Source: Alistipes sp. An66
GTDB lineage: Bacteria > Bacteroidota > Bacteroidia > Bacteroidales > Rikenellaceae
Length of the DNA: 64,000 nucleotides
Assembly (NCBI RefSeq): GCF_002161445.1
Contig: NZ_NFHT01000004.1
Location: 62,001 to 126,000, forward strand
Direction of reading: 5' to 3'
Shown here: one piece after another, positions 1-9,509 of the stretch
Numbering within the stretch: position 1 is the first letter of the stretch
How the letters are laid out: each line of letters starts with the position of its first letter
Program-made: the position numbers and the translations under genes
The notes under the pieces: model-generated
What the model was told of the DNA's origin: nothing
The model's database searches: none
What the model saw: only the letters and a program-made list of their open reading frames with translations

Positions 1-459
1 GGCATGGATCGCTATGGCATTGCGGCGCAGAGCCGCCAGATTGAAGAGCATCCAGACGCCGAACCGGAACAGGGCGGGGTGGTGATGGATGGAGAAGTCG
101 CATGAGGTACGGTCTCCGGTTTCGGATGTCCGGAAGCGGGCCGCAGGGGTTCCGTCGCGGGGAACCATTTCGAGCAGGAAACCGGCATTGTCACGTCCGA
201 AACGACAGTCGGCTCCGGCATCGGGGAACTCGAACCGGTGCAGTTCCTGCCAGCCGGGGGCTGGATGGATGCGGGTGACGGCTCCCGGAATCAGCTCCGG
301 CATGACTCCTTTACATTCCCGCGGGGCGACCTCGGGTCCTGCGCTCCTCGCCCGCCCGATCGGCTCCGCCACGGCAAACGGTCGTAATGCCTCGGCGAAA
401 CGCCTCGGAATCAGCTCCTCCGGGAGCGAGATCCGTATGTCGGCAATGACGTATTCCAT
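1..459 (-). CDS. HPr kinase-related (HprK-like) protein, N-terminal part, cut by window edge
   Basis: The frame is open from an ATG at 459 to the window edge (153 codons, no stop), so the C-terminal half lies outside. The start gives MEYVIADIRISLPEEL, and the last visible residues include a hydrophobic RFGVWMLFNLAALRRNAIAIHA-type stretch. In HPr-kinase-related proteins of RiPP and PqqD-type clusters this stretch directly precedes the P-loop. The P-loop itself would be just outside, so kinase activity cannot be judged. It starts 4 nt after the ABC exporter stop, so the two are co-transcribed. Family assignment rests on this N-terminal pattern and the exporter neighbour; moderate certainty. Confidence 0.55.
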   Translation of the reverse strand, partial: MEYVIADIRISLPEELIPRRFAEALRPFAVAEPIGRARSAGPEVAPRECKGVMPELIPGAVTRIHPAPGWQELHRFEFPDAGADCRFGRDNAGFLLEMVPRDGTPAARFRTSETGDRTSCDFSIHHHPALFRFGVWMLFNLAALRRNAIAIHA

Positions 460-462
460 CGT

Positions 463-2298
463 TCAGTCTCCGTTTCCGAGATCCAGAATCCGCCGGCAGT
501 GGATGAGCGAATGCGCACGGTGGGCGATCATCAGCAGAGTCCATCCGGGATGCTCGCGTGCGAGGTCGTCCAGCGACCGGAGCAGGGCCTCCTCCGTGCG
601 GTCGTCGAGCGCCGCCGTCGCTTCATCGAGAAACAGCACGTCGGATTGCCGATACAGGGCCCGGGCTATGGCGATGCGCTGCCGCTGCCCGCCCGAGATC
701 CGGGACCCGCACGCTCCGACCGGCGTGTCGATCCCGCGGGGCAGCGACGCGACGAATGCCCCGGCCTGCGCCCGCTCCAACGCTTCCCGTACCCGCTGAC
801 GGTCGATCTCCTCGGACGGCAGCCCCGGAGCGACGTTCTCGGCCAGCGTTCCGTTGCGGAGAAAGGGGCGTTGCGGCACATACCCGATCCGGTTCTGCCA
901 GAGCCGGCGCGTGGCCGGCGTCAGCAGAACCCCGTCGATGCGTATTTCACCCTCCGTCGGTTCGTAGAGCCCCAGCAACAGCTGGAAAAGGGTGCTCTTC
1001 CCGATCCCCGAAGCGCCGCGGATCCCGATGCGCTCGCCCTTGCGGATCGTGAAGTCCAGCTTGCGAATCACCTCCGGGCCTCCCGGGTAGCGGAACGAAA
1101 GTCCGCGGAGCGTGATTTCGTGCTCGAACGGCAAGACCCCGGTTTCTCCGTCTCCGTCGATCTTCTCCCGGGGCGTTCCACGGGCGATGACCCGGACCTT
1201 TCCGCCGGCTCCGCTCGTTCCGACACGGTTGTCGATTCCCTCCCCGCTGCGGCCATTCTCCTTTCCGGAGCACTCCGAATTTCCGGAATTCCGGACTCTC
1301 GCTTCGGCAATTCCGGAGGCTGCCCGCCGGAGAATGGCGATCGTATAGCGGTTGCGGCGGAGGAGGGTCCATGCGGTCAGCAGGCTCCGGATCGAGGGCA
1401 TCAGCCGCAGGGCCGCCACGGCGAACAACCCGAATTGCAGGGCCGTAGCCTTGCTTCCGAACCCGACGATGACCAGAAATACCAGCCCGACGGCCAATCC
1501 GCCCTCTATGAAGAGCGCCGGCATCCGGTTCGTGGCGGCCTCCTGCGCACGGGCGCGGACCACCTCGTCCAGCGCCCGGTCGAATTCGCGGAGCATCTCC
1601 GGGAAGGCGCCGTTCACCTCCATGTCGGCGTATCCGCGGAAGGTTTCGGCAACGATGCGGGCCTTGTCGTGCTGTGCGCGGTGCTCCGCCGCCCCGATCC
1701 GGTCGAAACGCCGCCGGACGAACCTCCCGTAGGTCCCTCCGACGGTGAGGAAGAGCGCCGTGACGAACGCCGCCGCGAGCGGGGCATGAAGGGCCAGCGC
1801 CGTGAGGAGCAGCAACAGCAGCATCCCTTCGGCGAGGATCGAGGCGGCGGGCCGCAGCACGCCGCACGTGAAGGTTTGCGTGACGACCTGGATGTTCCGC
1901 ACGAGCGTCGCCGGATCGGAAGCGTCGATGAAGGCCATTCCCCGGTCGTGGTAGGCGGTGTAGAGACGGCGAGAGAGCGTGCGGTAGAGATCGCACAGGA
2001 AGTTCCGCTCGATGCGGAACAGCCGGAGCGAGATCCGGGCTTTCAGCGCCGTGAAGAGCAGCACGGCGATGCAGATCATCCCGGCCGGAAGCCGCAGCGA
2101 CGCGCTTCCGCTCCGGATCCATGCACCGGGCGACGCCCCCTCACCGGAGAGCGCTGCGGGATCGAGCGCCAGCATCAGCAGGGGCAGCAGCGCCGCCAGC
2201 CCCGCGAAGTCGAGCGCCGCCCGGGCAAAGAGCGTGGCGACAATGCCGAAGCTCCGACGTCGGAACCCGGCCGGGAGTATGTCGAGGATTTTTCTCAA
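463..2298 (-). CDS. ABC transporter, fused permease and ATPase (exporter type)
   Basis: 611 residues: N-terminal membrane region (about residues 15-310, several hydrophobic segments), then an ATPase domain from about residue 400. The ATPase shows Walker A GASGIGKST, signature ISGGQRQR, Walker B VLFLDEATAALDD and the H-loop histidine in MIAHR. This is the standard half-transporter exporter layout, acting as a dimer in the inner membrane; the substrate is unknown. Between the domains is a Gly/Ser/Arg/Glu-rich linker of about 60 residues that looks poorly conserved. The start is a TTG overlapping the TGA of the upstream helicase gene; an in-frame stop a few codons upstream leaves little choice. 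The HprK-like gene follows, so export of a modified peptide is a reasonable guess. Confidence 0.85.
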   Translation of the reverse strand: MRKILDILPAGFRRRSFGIVATLFARAALDFAGLAALLPLLMLALDPAALSGEGASPGAWIRSGSASLRLPAGMICIAVLLFTALKARISLRLFRIERNFLCDLYRTLSRRLYTAYHDRGMAFIDASDPATLVRNIQVVTQTFTCGVLRPAASILAEGMLLLLLLTALALHAPLAAAFVTALFLTVGGTYGRFVRRRFDRIGAAEHRAQHDKARIVAETFRGYADMEVNGAFPEMLREFDRALDEVVRARAQEAATNRMPALFIEGGLAVGLVFLVIVGFGSKATALQFGLFAVAALRLMPSIRSLLTAWTLLRRNRYTIAILRRAASGIAEARVRNSGNSECSGKENGRSGEGIDNRVGTSGAGGKVRVIARGTPREKIDGDGETGVLPFEHEITLRGLSFRYPGGPEVIRKLDFTIRKGERIGIRGASGIGKSTLFQLLLGLYEPTEGEIRIDGVLLTPATRRLWQNRIGYVPQRPFLRNGTLAENVAPGLPSEEIDRQRVREALERAQAGAFVASLPRGIDTPVGACGSRISGGQRQRIAIARALYRQSDVLFLDEATAALDDRTEEALLRSLDDLAREHPGWTLLMIAHRAHSLIHCRRILDLGNGD

Positions 2299-5200
2299 TC
2301 GTCCACCTTCTCGATTTTACCGAGACGGACATACCACAAAAATCCTTCCGTTTTTGCATATCCCATTTCGCGCAGCAGGCGCATGTATTCGCGGATCTGG
2401 CGGCGGTGGCTTTCTGGGTCGAGCTCCCCGAACTTGTAGTCCACGACGACGACGCGCCCGTCGTCGCCGATCATCACACGGTCGGGGCGTCGTGTGGAGG
2501 TTTTCCCCGGGCGGATGATTTCGTACTCGTTGCGCACGCGCCGCCACTTTCCGCCGAACCATTCGCGCACCTCGGGATGCGCCAGCGCCCGGTCGATCTG
2601 CACCCGCAGCGCCGCGGCGTCGCTCTTCGCGAGGATGCCGTCGTCCTGCATCTGCGCCACGGCCCGGTGGATCTGCTCCTCGTCGTCGGCCAGCTCGAAG
2701 GCGCGGTGCATCAGGATTCCGAAGTTCCGGGGCGAGAGTTCCGTGTCTCCCTCCTCGAAATAGCGCTGCGAGGGGAGCCGCAGCCGCAGGTCGGCCTTGT
2801 CCGTGGGATAATCTTCCAGAATGACGTGCCGGGGCTTCGCCGCCGCCTTTTTTCTGTCGGGCTCGGGCCCCGTGAACTCCCCGAATGCAAAGCGCTCGCC
2901 CGTTTCGTCCGCCGTGTAACGCCCTTCGATGCCGTCGAGCAGGGCCCTGTCCCCCTCGACGCGGATGCTTTGCAGCAGCAGGGCGCCCACCGTGCGGTCG
3001 TTCCTGCGGGGGATGAAGACGTGCAGGGAGTCGGCGGCGCGTGTGAGTGCCACGTAGAGGAGGTTGATGTTGTCGACGTGCGTGTAGACCAGCTCGCGGT
3101 AGTACTCCGGCGAGAACTCCGAGTCGGCCATCGCCCGGCGGTAGCGCACCGGGAAGCGACCGATCTCCCCGACATCGCCTCCGGCGGCCTCGGCCCAGAC
3201 GATGTTCTGGATCGTGCCGCTCGGCCTGGGGTCCAGCTGCCAGGAGCAGTAGGGGATCACGACGGCGGGTTTTTCGAGTCCCTTTGCCTTGTGGATGGTG
3301 GTGATTTCAACCGTTGTGAGGCTTTCGTCGACGCACAGCGAACGGTTGCATCCCGTCTCGTCCCACCAGCGGAGGAAGAGCTCGATGTCGGCGATCTTCG
3401 ACGAGCAGAAGGCGATGATCTGCTCGTGGATGGCTTGCAGATAGGCGGTCTGGCGGCGGTCGCCCTGCAAGTCGAACTCCATGACGATGCGCTCGAAGGC
3501 CTCCTCGGGCGAGAGCAGGCGGATCGAGCGGAAGAAGAGCCGCTCCGACTCGCTCAACGGACGGTCGAACGGATGCCCGAGCCCCTGGTTGAAGAGGGCC
3601 CGGGGGAGTGCGTCGTCGGGATTCAGCGCCAGCCGCAGCGAGGCGACGATGAACGAACTGACGGGTGCGTTACCGATGATGAGGGCCTCCTGCGTCATGA
3701 CGTCGAAGCGGTGGCGGGGATCGGTGTTCCGCTGCTTGAAGTCGAGGAGCTCGGCGGCGACTTTTGCGCCGTCGCGGGCGCTGCGGACGAGGATCAGGAT
3801 GTCGCAGGGGCGGAATCCGCGGTCGAGCAGTTCGCAGATGCGCTCCACGACGGGCGGGCGCTCGTCGAAGGTCTCGACGGCGACGTATCCCGGATTCGAG
3901 GTGCGGCGGCGCGGAATCTGGGCGTGTTCGCGGTAGGCGTCGGTGAGGGTGTCGTGCAGCGGTTCGGCCTCGGCGCGGGGGATGCCGCCCGCCTGGACCG
4001 CCGCGTCGAGCGCCTCGTTGAGGGAGCGGTTGTCGGCCTCGACGATGCGTTCGATGATGCGGTTGTTGAACTCCACGACCTGCGGCAGACTGCGCCAGTT
4101 CTCGCGCAGGACGTCGACCTGTGTCTCCCGGGGCCCGAGGGCCTGCCGGGCCTGGTCGTGGAGGATCCGCCAGTCGCCGCCGCGCCAGCGGTAGATCGAC
4201 TGCTTGATGTCGCCGACGAGGAGCACCGAGGTCTCCTGCTCGTCGGTCTGGGCCATGGCGTTTTTCAGCAGCGGGAGGAAGTTCTCCCACTCCTTGACCG
4301 AGGTGTCCTGGAATTCGTCGATCATGAAGCGGTCGAAGCGGTTTCCGACCTTTTCGTAGATGAACGGCGCGTCGTTGTGGTCGATGAACTCCGCGAGGAC
4401 GTATTTCGTTTCGGAGAGCAGCATGAGGTTCTGCTCCTCGCAGAGCTGCTGCACGCGGGCGTAGAGGTCCGAGAGGAGAGCGAAGCTGCGGTAGTTCTCG
4501 CGCAGCAGGTCGCAGGTGTTCCAGCGGCGGAGGTTCGTGTCGTAGAGGTCGCACATTTCGCGCATCAGGGGCCGCAGCTGCGGTTCGAGGTTGCGGGACG
4601 GGCTCCCGATCTTTCCCCATTGGGCGGGGTCGCCGACGGCGTCGGCCACGCGCTTCTTGTATCCCGCGACGGCGCCGTCGGCCACGGCGTAGAACCAGGG
4701 TGCGAAGCCCCGGCTCTTGTTGGGGAAATCCTCGACGGAGAGCCCGGCTCCGGCGATGATCTCCACGGCGCGCACGGCCGCCGCGCGGAAGGCATTCCGG
4801 GAGGCGTCGGCCGCAGCCGAGGCGCGAGCGACGATCCCGCGCAGCTCCTCGCGGGAGCGAGCGCGGCCGAGTGCGGCCTTGTTCTTCTCCTTGAAGAGCT
4901 CGCCGGCGAGCGAGAGGATGCCGTCGCGGATGTCCCACTTGCGGCCCTCGTCGATCCGCTCCTGGACGAACTCCGTGAGCCAGCGTTGGAGGTCGCGGTC
5001 GACGGTGATCTGCTCGATGAGCGCATCGGCGCCTTTGGAGAGCACGGAGGCGGTTTCGATCTCGACGTTGTAGTTGAGGTCGATGCCGAGCTCCTTGATG
5101 AAGGCGCGCAGGATGCGTTGGAAGAAGGTGTCGATGGTCAGGACCGTGAATCGCGAGTAGTCGTGGAGGATCCTGGCGCGGACCTCGGCGGCGCGTTTGC

Positions 5201-5450
5201 GGATGGAGCGTTCGTCGGTGTCGAGCTCCTTGCGGAGGTCCTCCAGGTAGGAGCTCTCCTCGCCGGCGGCGAGCGTGTGTATCTCTTTCAGAATGCGGGA
5301 CTTCATCTCCTCGGTGGCCTTGTTGGTGAAGGTCACGGCCAGGATGTGGCGGTATAGTTCCGGCTGTCGGATGACGTCGCGGACATATTTGTAGGCCAGC
5401 TGATAGGTCTTGCCGGACCCGGCGCTCGCATTCAGAATCTTCGCTCTCAC
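2295..5450 (-). CDS. UvrD/RecB-family helicase-nuclease (AddA-like)
   Basis: About 1051 residues with the superfamily 1 helicase motifs in order: Walker A ASAGSGKTYQL at the N terminus, DEFQDTS (motif II), the GDIKQSIYRWRGG region, TIHKAKGLE, and YVALTRAADSL near the end of the helicase. The C terminus has a RecB-type nuclease signature (PDRVMIGDDG...VVVDYKFGE). This is the double-strand-break end-processing enzyme that feeds RecA recombination. The frame opens at an ATG at 5507, but I place the start at a GTG (5450), because family members begin with RAKILNASAGSGKT and the extra 19 residues look non-coding. Its likely AddB-type partner is at 6360 on the other strand. Confidence 0.85.
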   Translation of the reverse strand: MRAKILNASAGSGKTYQLAYKYVRDVIRQPELYRHILAVTFTNKATEEMKSRILKEIHTLAAGEESSYLEDLRKELDTDERSIRKRAAEVRARILHDYSRFTVLTIDTFFQRILRAFIKELGIDLNYNVEIETASVLSKGADALIEQITVDRDLQRWLTEFVQERIDEGRKWDIRDGILSLAGELFKEKNKAALGRARSREELRGIVARASAAADASRNAFRAAAVRAVEIIAGAGLSVEDFPNKSRGFAPWFYAVADGAVAGYKKRVADAVGDPAQWGKIGSPSRNLEPQLRPLMREMCDLYDTNLRRWNTCDLLRENYRSFALLSDLYARVQQLCEEQNLMLLSETKYVLAEFIDHNDAPFIYEKVGNRFDRFMIDEFQDTSVKEWENFLPLLKNAMAQTDEQETSVLLVGDIKQSIYRWRGGDWRILHDQARQALGPRETQVDVLRENWRSLPQVVEFNNRIIERIVEADNRSLNEALDAAVQAGGIPRAEAEPLHDTLTDAYREHAQIPRRRTSNPGYVAVETFDERPPVVERICELLDRGFRPCDILILVRSARDGAKVAAELLDFKQRNTDPRHRFDVMTQEALIIGNAPVSSFIVASLRLALNPDDALPRALFNQGLGHPFDRPLSESERLFFRSIRLLSPEEAFERIVMEFDLQGDRRQTAYLQAIHEQIIAFCSSKIADIELFLRWWDETGCNRSLCVDESLTTVEITTIHKAKGLEKPAVVIPYCSWQLDPRPSGTIQNIVWAEAAGGDVGEIGRFPVRYRRAMADSEFSPEYYRELVYTHVDNINLLYVALTRAADSLHVFIPRRNDRTVGALLLQSIRVEGDRALLDGIEGRYTADETGERFAFGEFTGPEPDRKKAAAKPRHVILEDYPTDKADLRLRLPSQRYFEEGDTELSPRNFGILMHRAFELADDEEQIHRAVAQMQDDGILAKSDAAALRVQIDRALAHPEVREWFGGKWRRVRNEYEIIRPGKTSTRRPDRVMIGDDGRVVVVDYKFGELDPESHRRQIREYMRLLREMGYAKTEGFLWYVRLGKIEKVDD

Positions 5451-5545
5451 TGTTCGGAAATTCGTTTCGGGGAAGTAAAAATACGAAACAAAACCCGAAA
5501 TTCGCAAGAATTTCGTAAATTAGCCGGACAAAACACCATCGAACA

Positions 5546-6250
5546 ATGAAAAAAACGATTCTTACCGTCCTGATGCTGTGCATCGTCGGACTGACCCGGG
5601 CGGAGTCGCCTGCGAACTCCGGAGAGCAGCGCGAGTGGCTCACCTCGTTCACGGCCGTGGAGGTCACGGCACCGGTCGATCTTCATTTTTACCGGGTCCC
5701 CGACACCGAGGCGCCGAAGATCATCTATGATACGAAGGGCTCCTATACGACACGATTCCGTTTCGGCGTGCAGGACAAGGTGCTGCGGATTTCGGAGCGT
5801 CCCGATTCGCGTCGTCCGGAGCGCACGCAGGTTTCGGTTTACTATAATTCGCTGGACCGTATCGCCATCGCCGATGCCGTGGCGACGTTCGACAGCACGC
5901 TTGTGGCGACCGTTCTGGACCTGACCGTGGGGGGCATGGCCGAAGTGAAGGCTCCGATGGCGGTCAAGGACCTCAAACTCGACATCACGGGCAAGAGCCG
6001 TGTGACGCTGACGGGCTCGGCGCGTTATCTGACGCTCTTCATCTCGTCGGGCGTGCTGGAAGCCGCGGCGCTGGAAGTGATGTCGGCGGTTTCGAACGTG
6101 ACGAGTTCGGGCACGGCGTCGTTGTGGGTGACGGACCGCTTCGAGGGCAAGACCTCGACGGGCGGCAAGATCACCTACAAGGGCTCTCCGACGATCATTC
6201 GCGGGAGCATGAAGTTCATGGGCGGCGACATTACGCGGATCAGGGAGTAA
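5546..6250 (+). CDS. DUF2807 (head-GIN domain) exported protein
   Basis: 234 residues with a signal peptide (MKKTILTVLMLCIVGLTRA, cleavage near residue 19). The rest is a repetitive beta-rich domain of the DUF2807 type: a start like FTAVEVTAPVDLHFYR followed by regularly spaced short strands (VKAPMAVKDLKLDITGKSRVTLTG). These proteins are right-handed beta-helix-like, exported, common in Bacteroidota, and of unproven function; 'putative auto-transporter adhesin' is the usual label. It sits between two divergent recombination genes, which probably has no functional meaning. Confidence 0.8.
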   Translation: MKKTILTVLMLCIVGLTRAESPANSGEQREWLTSFTAVEVTAPVDLHFYRVPDTEAPKIIYDTKGSYTTRFRFGVQDKVLRISERPDSRRPERTQVSVYYNSLDRIAIADAVATFDSTLVATVLDLTVGGMAEVKAPMAVKDLKLDITGKSRVTLTGSARYLTLFISSGVLEAAALEVMSAVSNVTSSGTASLWVTDRFEGKTSTGGKITYKGSPTIIRGSMKFMGGDITRIRE

Positions 6251-6359
6251 GAACCGGCGTCGGATCCGCATCCGGCCTGTATTTTCGTCCGCTCTTTTCG
6301 CCTCGATTCTTAATTCCACCCTCCCTTTCGGAGCTTCTCTCCGGACCGGACATCCGACC

Positions 6360-9200
6360 ATGAAGAGTTTTCTTTACGAAGTAGCCGCAGATCTGTATGC
6401 CCGTTACGGGTCGTCGCTTTCGGAACGCTCGGTGCTGTTTCCGTCGCGGCGTGCGCGTCTGTTTTTCGTCGATGCGCTGTCGCAGATTGCCGACCGGCCG
6501 ATGTGGCAGCCCGCGTGGACGACGATCGACGAACTGATGAGCGAAATCTCGGGGCTTCGTGCGGGCGACCGCGTGCGCCTCATCACGGAGCTCTACAAGA
6601 TCTACTCGGAGTACCACGACGAACCGTTCGACAAGTTCTATTTCTGGGGCGACCTGCTGCTGACGGATTTCGACACGATCGACAAATACGCCGTCGATGC
6701 CGACCAGCTGTTCCGCAACATTACGGAGATCAAGGAGCTCGAAGCCGACATTTCCTACCTCACACCGGCGCAGTTGCAGATCGTGCGATTCTGGTCGTCG
6801 CTGGGCCCCGAGGCGGACCTTTCGGCCGAGAAGCGGCGTTTTCTGGCGATCTGGAAGACCCTCGGGCCGGTTTACCGCCGCTTCCGGGCGCGGCTCGCGG
6901 AGCTGGGCATCGCCTACGGCGGGATGATCCAGCGAGCGGCCGCCGACCGCATCCGCGAGGGGGCGTTCTCGTTTCCCGAGCCGCGGCGCTATGTCGTGGC
7001 GGGCTTCAACGCCCTGTCGGAGTGCGAGAAGCGGCTGTTCCGGTTTCTCGCGACCGCTGCGGAGACCGATTTCTACTGGGATTACGACACCTATTACAAG
7101 GACTCCGCGGAGCAGGAGGCGGGGATGTTCGTGCGTGAGAACGTCGTGCAGTTTCCGCCGCGGGGCGAGGTGTCGCACGACCACATGTCGTCGCCGAAGG
7201 CGCTGACATCGGTTGCGGCGGTCTCGAACGCCGTTCAGTGCAAGTATGCGGCGAAGATCCTGCAAGCGCTCTCCGGGGGGCGTCCCCTCGACAAGCGGAC
7301 GGCCGTCGTGCTGACGGACGAAAACCTGCTGCTGCCGCTGCTCTATGCGCTGCCGAAGGAGATCGGGAAGGTCAACGTCACGATGGGTTTCCCGCTTCGT
7401 GCGAGCCTGGCCTATACGTTCGTCGAACGCCTCGTGGAGTTGCAGACGCACCGCCGCCGCAAGGGCGACGGCTGGACCTTCTACCACGCCGATGCCGCGG
7501 GGCTTCTCGCACACCCCTATGTGTCGGACTGCGACCCCGCGACGACGCGGCGGATGCAGGAGGAGATCGTCCGCGAACGGCGGATCTCCGTGGATGCCGC
7601 CTGGCTGGGCCGCAACGAACTGCTGTCGGCGATCTTCTCGCCGGCGGAGACGTGGCACGAGCAGTCGGACTGGCTGCTGCGGGTGGTCGGGGCCGTGGCC
7701 CGCATTCCCTACGAGGGGGACGACGCCCGTCAGCGCGTGGAGTTCCTGGCGGTCATCGCCGAGGAGATCACCAAACTGCGCAACTCGCTCGACGAGTGCG
7801 ACGTGGAGCTGACTCCGGAGGTCTATGCGTCGCTTCTGCGGCGGCATCTCCAAACGCTGCGCATCCCCTTCGAGGGGGAGCCGCTCGAAGGGGTCCAGAT
7901 CATGGGTATCCTCGAAACGCGCAACGTGGATTTCGAGAACGTGATCCTGCTCTCGATGAACGACGACAACTTCCCGGGCAACCACATGGCGCAGGCGTCG
8001 TTCATCCCCTACAACCTGCGTTCGGCCTACGGGCTTCCGACGCCCGAGCACCACGAAGGGGTCTATGCCTACTACTTTTACCGGCTGCTGCAACGGGCCG
8101 GGCGTGTGTGGATGCTCTACTGCTCGCATGCCGACGACAAGTCGACGGGCGAGCCGAGCCGCTACATCTACCAGCTGGACTACGAGAGCGGCTTCCGCGT
8201 GGCGAAGGAGGAGGTGGGCGTGGACGTGAATCTGGCGGAGACGCCGCCGATCGAGGTGGCGAAGGACGCCGGGGTGCTGCGTCGCCTTGCGGCGTTCACC
8301 GATGCGGCGTCGAAGGCGACGCTCTCGCCGACGGCCTTTTTCCGGTATGTGGCGTGCCCGCTGCGCTTCTATTTCCATTCGGTGGCGCGGTTGGAGCGCG
8401 ACGACGAGATCTCCGAGGAGGTCGATGCGCCGATGTTCGGCACGATTCTCCACGCCGCGGTGCAGAAGCTCTACGCGCGGATCGTCGGCGAGAGCCACCC
8501 GGGCGACACGCTGCGTGCGATGCTCCGCACGGGGGAGGTTGAGGCGGCGGTCGAGGCGTCGATCAACGAGAATTACCTGAACGACCCGCAGGCCACGTCG
8601 GACGACTATACGGGCAACCTGCTGCTGGTGAAGGATATCGTGACGCGCTACCTGCGGGGCGGGGTGATGCCCTACGATGCGTCGCACGACGGATTTGCAG
8701 TGCAGGGGCTGGAACAGCGCATCGAATACGGATTCGATTTCGAGAGTGCGGGACGCACGCTGCGCATGAAGTTCGCGGGCATTGCCGACCGCATCGACCG
8801 TCTGGACGACGGGACGCTGCGCGTGGTGGACTACAAGACCGGGGCCGCACACCTCGATTTTGCGGGGATCGGGAGCCTGTTCCGCGGGGAGGGAAAACAG
8901 CGCCTTTCGAACGTGCTGCAAACGCTGCTCTACGCGATGATGCTCTACCGCACGCGAGGGGCGGATGCCGTTCCGACGCTCTATTACGTGCGTTCGATGA
9001 ACCGCCCGGACTACGATCCGACACTCGTCGACCGCGAGCTGGACATCCGCGGCTGCCGTTACTCCTGTTATGCGGAGCGTTTCGAGACGCTGGTGCGCGA
9101 GACGCTCGCGGAGCTCTATGATCCGTCGACGCCGTTCCGGCAGTGCGCCGATGCGGACACCTGCAAATTCTGCGATTTCAACGTCATCTGCAAGCGGTGA
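6360..9200 (+). CDS. PD-(D/E)XK nuclease-family protein (AddB-like partner)
   Basis: 946 residues. The N terminus (SVLFPSRRARLFF) replaces a helicase P-loop, as in AddB-like inactivated helicase subunits. The C terminus has the nuclease core: LRMKFAGIADRIDRLDDG...VVDYKTG (Asp and DYK motif) and a terminal CKFCDFNVIC cysteine cluster, which in AddB proteins helps form a 4Fe-4S cluster. A more N-terminal cysteine lies in YVACPLRFYF, at the expected place for the first cluster ligand. It probably works with the helicase-nuclease at 2295-5450 in break repair. A 109-bp gap follows the DUF2807 gene. Confidence 0.82.
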   Translation: MKSFLYEVAADLYARYGSSLSERSVLFPSRRARLFFVDALSQIADRPMWQPAWTTIDELMSEISGLRAGDRVRLITELYKIYSEYHDEPFDKFYFWGDLLLTDFDTIDKYAVDADQLFRNITEIKELEADISYLTPAQLQIVRFWSSLGPEADLSAEKRRFLAIWKTLGPVYRRFRARLAELGIAYGGMIQRAAADRIREGAFSFPEPRRYVVAGFNALSECEKRLFRFLATAAETDFYWDYDTYYKDSAEQEAGMFVRENVVQFPPRGEVSHDHMSSPKALTSVAAVSNAVQCKYAAKILQALSGGRPLDKRTAVVLTDENLLLPLLYALPKEIGKVNVTMGFPLRASLAYTFVERLVELQTHRRRKGDGWTFYHADAAGLLAHPYVSDCDPATTRRMQEEIVRERRISVDAAWLGRNELLSAIFSPAETWHEQSDWLLRVVGAVARIPYEGDDARQRVEFLAVIAEEITKLRNSLDECDVELTPEVYASLLRRHLQTLRIPFEGEPLEGVQIMGILETRNVDFENVILLSMNDDNFPGNHMAQASFIPYNLRSAYGLPTPEHHEGVYAYYFYRLLQRAGRVWMLYCSHADDKSTGEPSRYIYQLDYESGFRVAKEEVGVDVNLAETPPIEVAKDAGVLRRLAAFTDAASKATLSPTAFFRYVACPLRFYFHSVARLERDDEISEEVDAPMFGTILHAAVQKLYARIVGESHPGDTLRAMLRTGEVEAAVEASINENYLNDPQATSDDYTGNLLLVKDIVTRYLRGGVMPYDASHDGFAVQGLEQRIEYGFDFESAGRTLRMKFAGIADRIDRLDDGTLRVVDYKTGAAHLDFAGIGSLFRGEGKQRLSNVLQTLLYAMMLYRTRGADAVPTLYYVRSMNRPDYDPTLVDRELDIRGCRYSCYAERFETLVRETLAELYDPSTPFRQCADADTCKFCDFNVICKR

Positions 9201-9509
9201 TCTTTTCGGAAGGCGCCCTCTCTGCGCGCTCGGACGCGCCCTTTTCTGTGCGCTTTTGCCGGCTCTTCTTCGTGCCGGAAGCCCTCGGAATGATTGTGCC
9301 CGCTGCCGGGATCTGCCGTTGAAAGCCCCTTCCGGACGAGCGTCCGCCCCGCGGTCCCCGGGAGCCCCGTTAGAACAACGGGCAACGGTCCGGGACTTCG
9401 GGCGTTCGGATTCTGGTCGCCGGGGCCGGTCATGGCCCGGACGGGATCCGGAACTTGCCGATGACGGAAACTGCCGGCATGGCCTTCGGGCGCTGCCGCC
9501 GGACGGGAT
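9201..9509. other. Non-coding spacer between convergent genes
   Basis: 309 bp between the stop of the nuclease gene (plus) and the stop of the HAD gene (minus). I see no convincing gene, no strong terminator with a T-run and no repeat. Open frames across it lack a start context or known similarity and are probably GC-driven. Confidence 0.6.

Noticed and set aside
2121-5357. Very long opposite-strand open frame (1078 codons) over the AddA-like gene; similar ones over the AddB-like, alaS, gpmI, hppA and nanA-epimerase regions (for example 36241-39756 minus, 1171 codons)
   Set aside because: They mirror clear genes with motifs on the other strand; high GC makes antisense stops rare. No signal, domain or RBS supports them.
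5451-5507. ATG start for the helicase at 5507
   Set aside because: Adds 19 residues unlike the family N terminus; GTG 5450 gives the conserved start. Some doubt remains.
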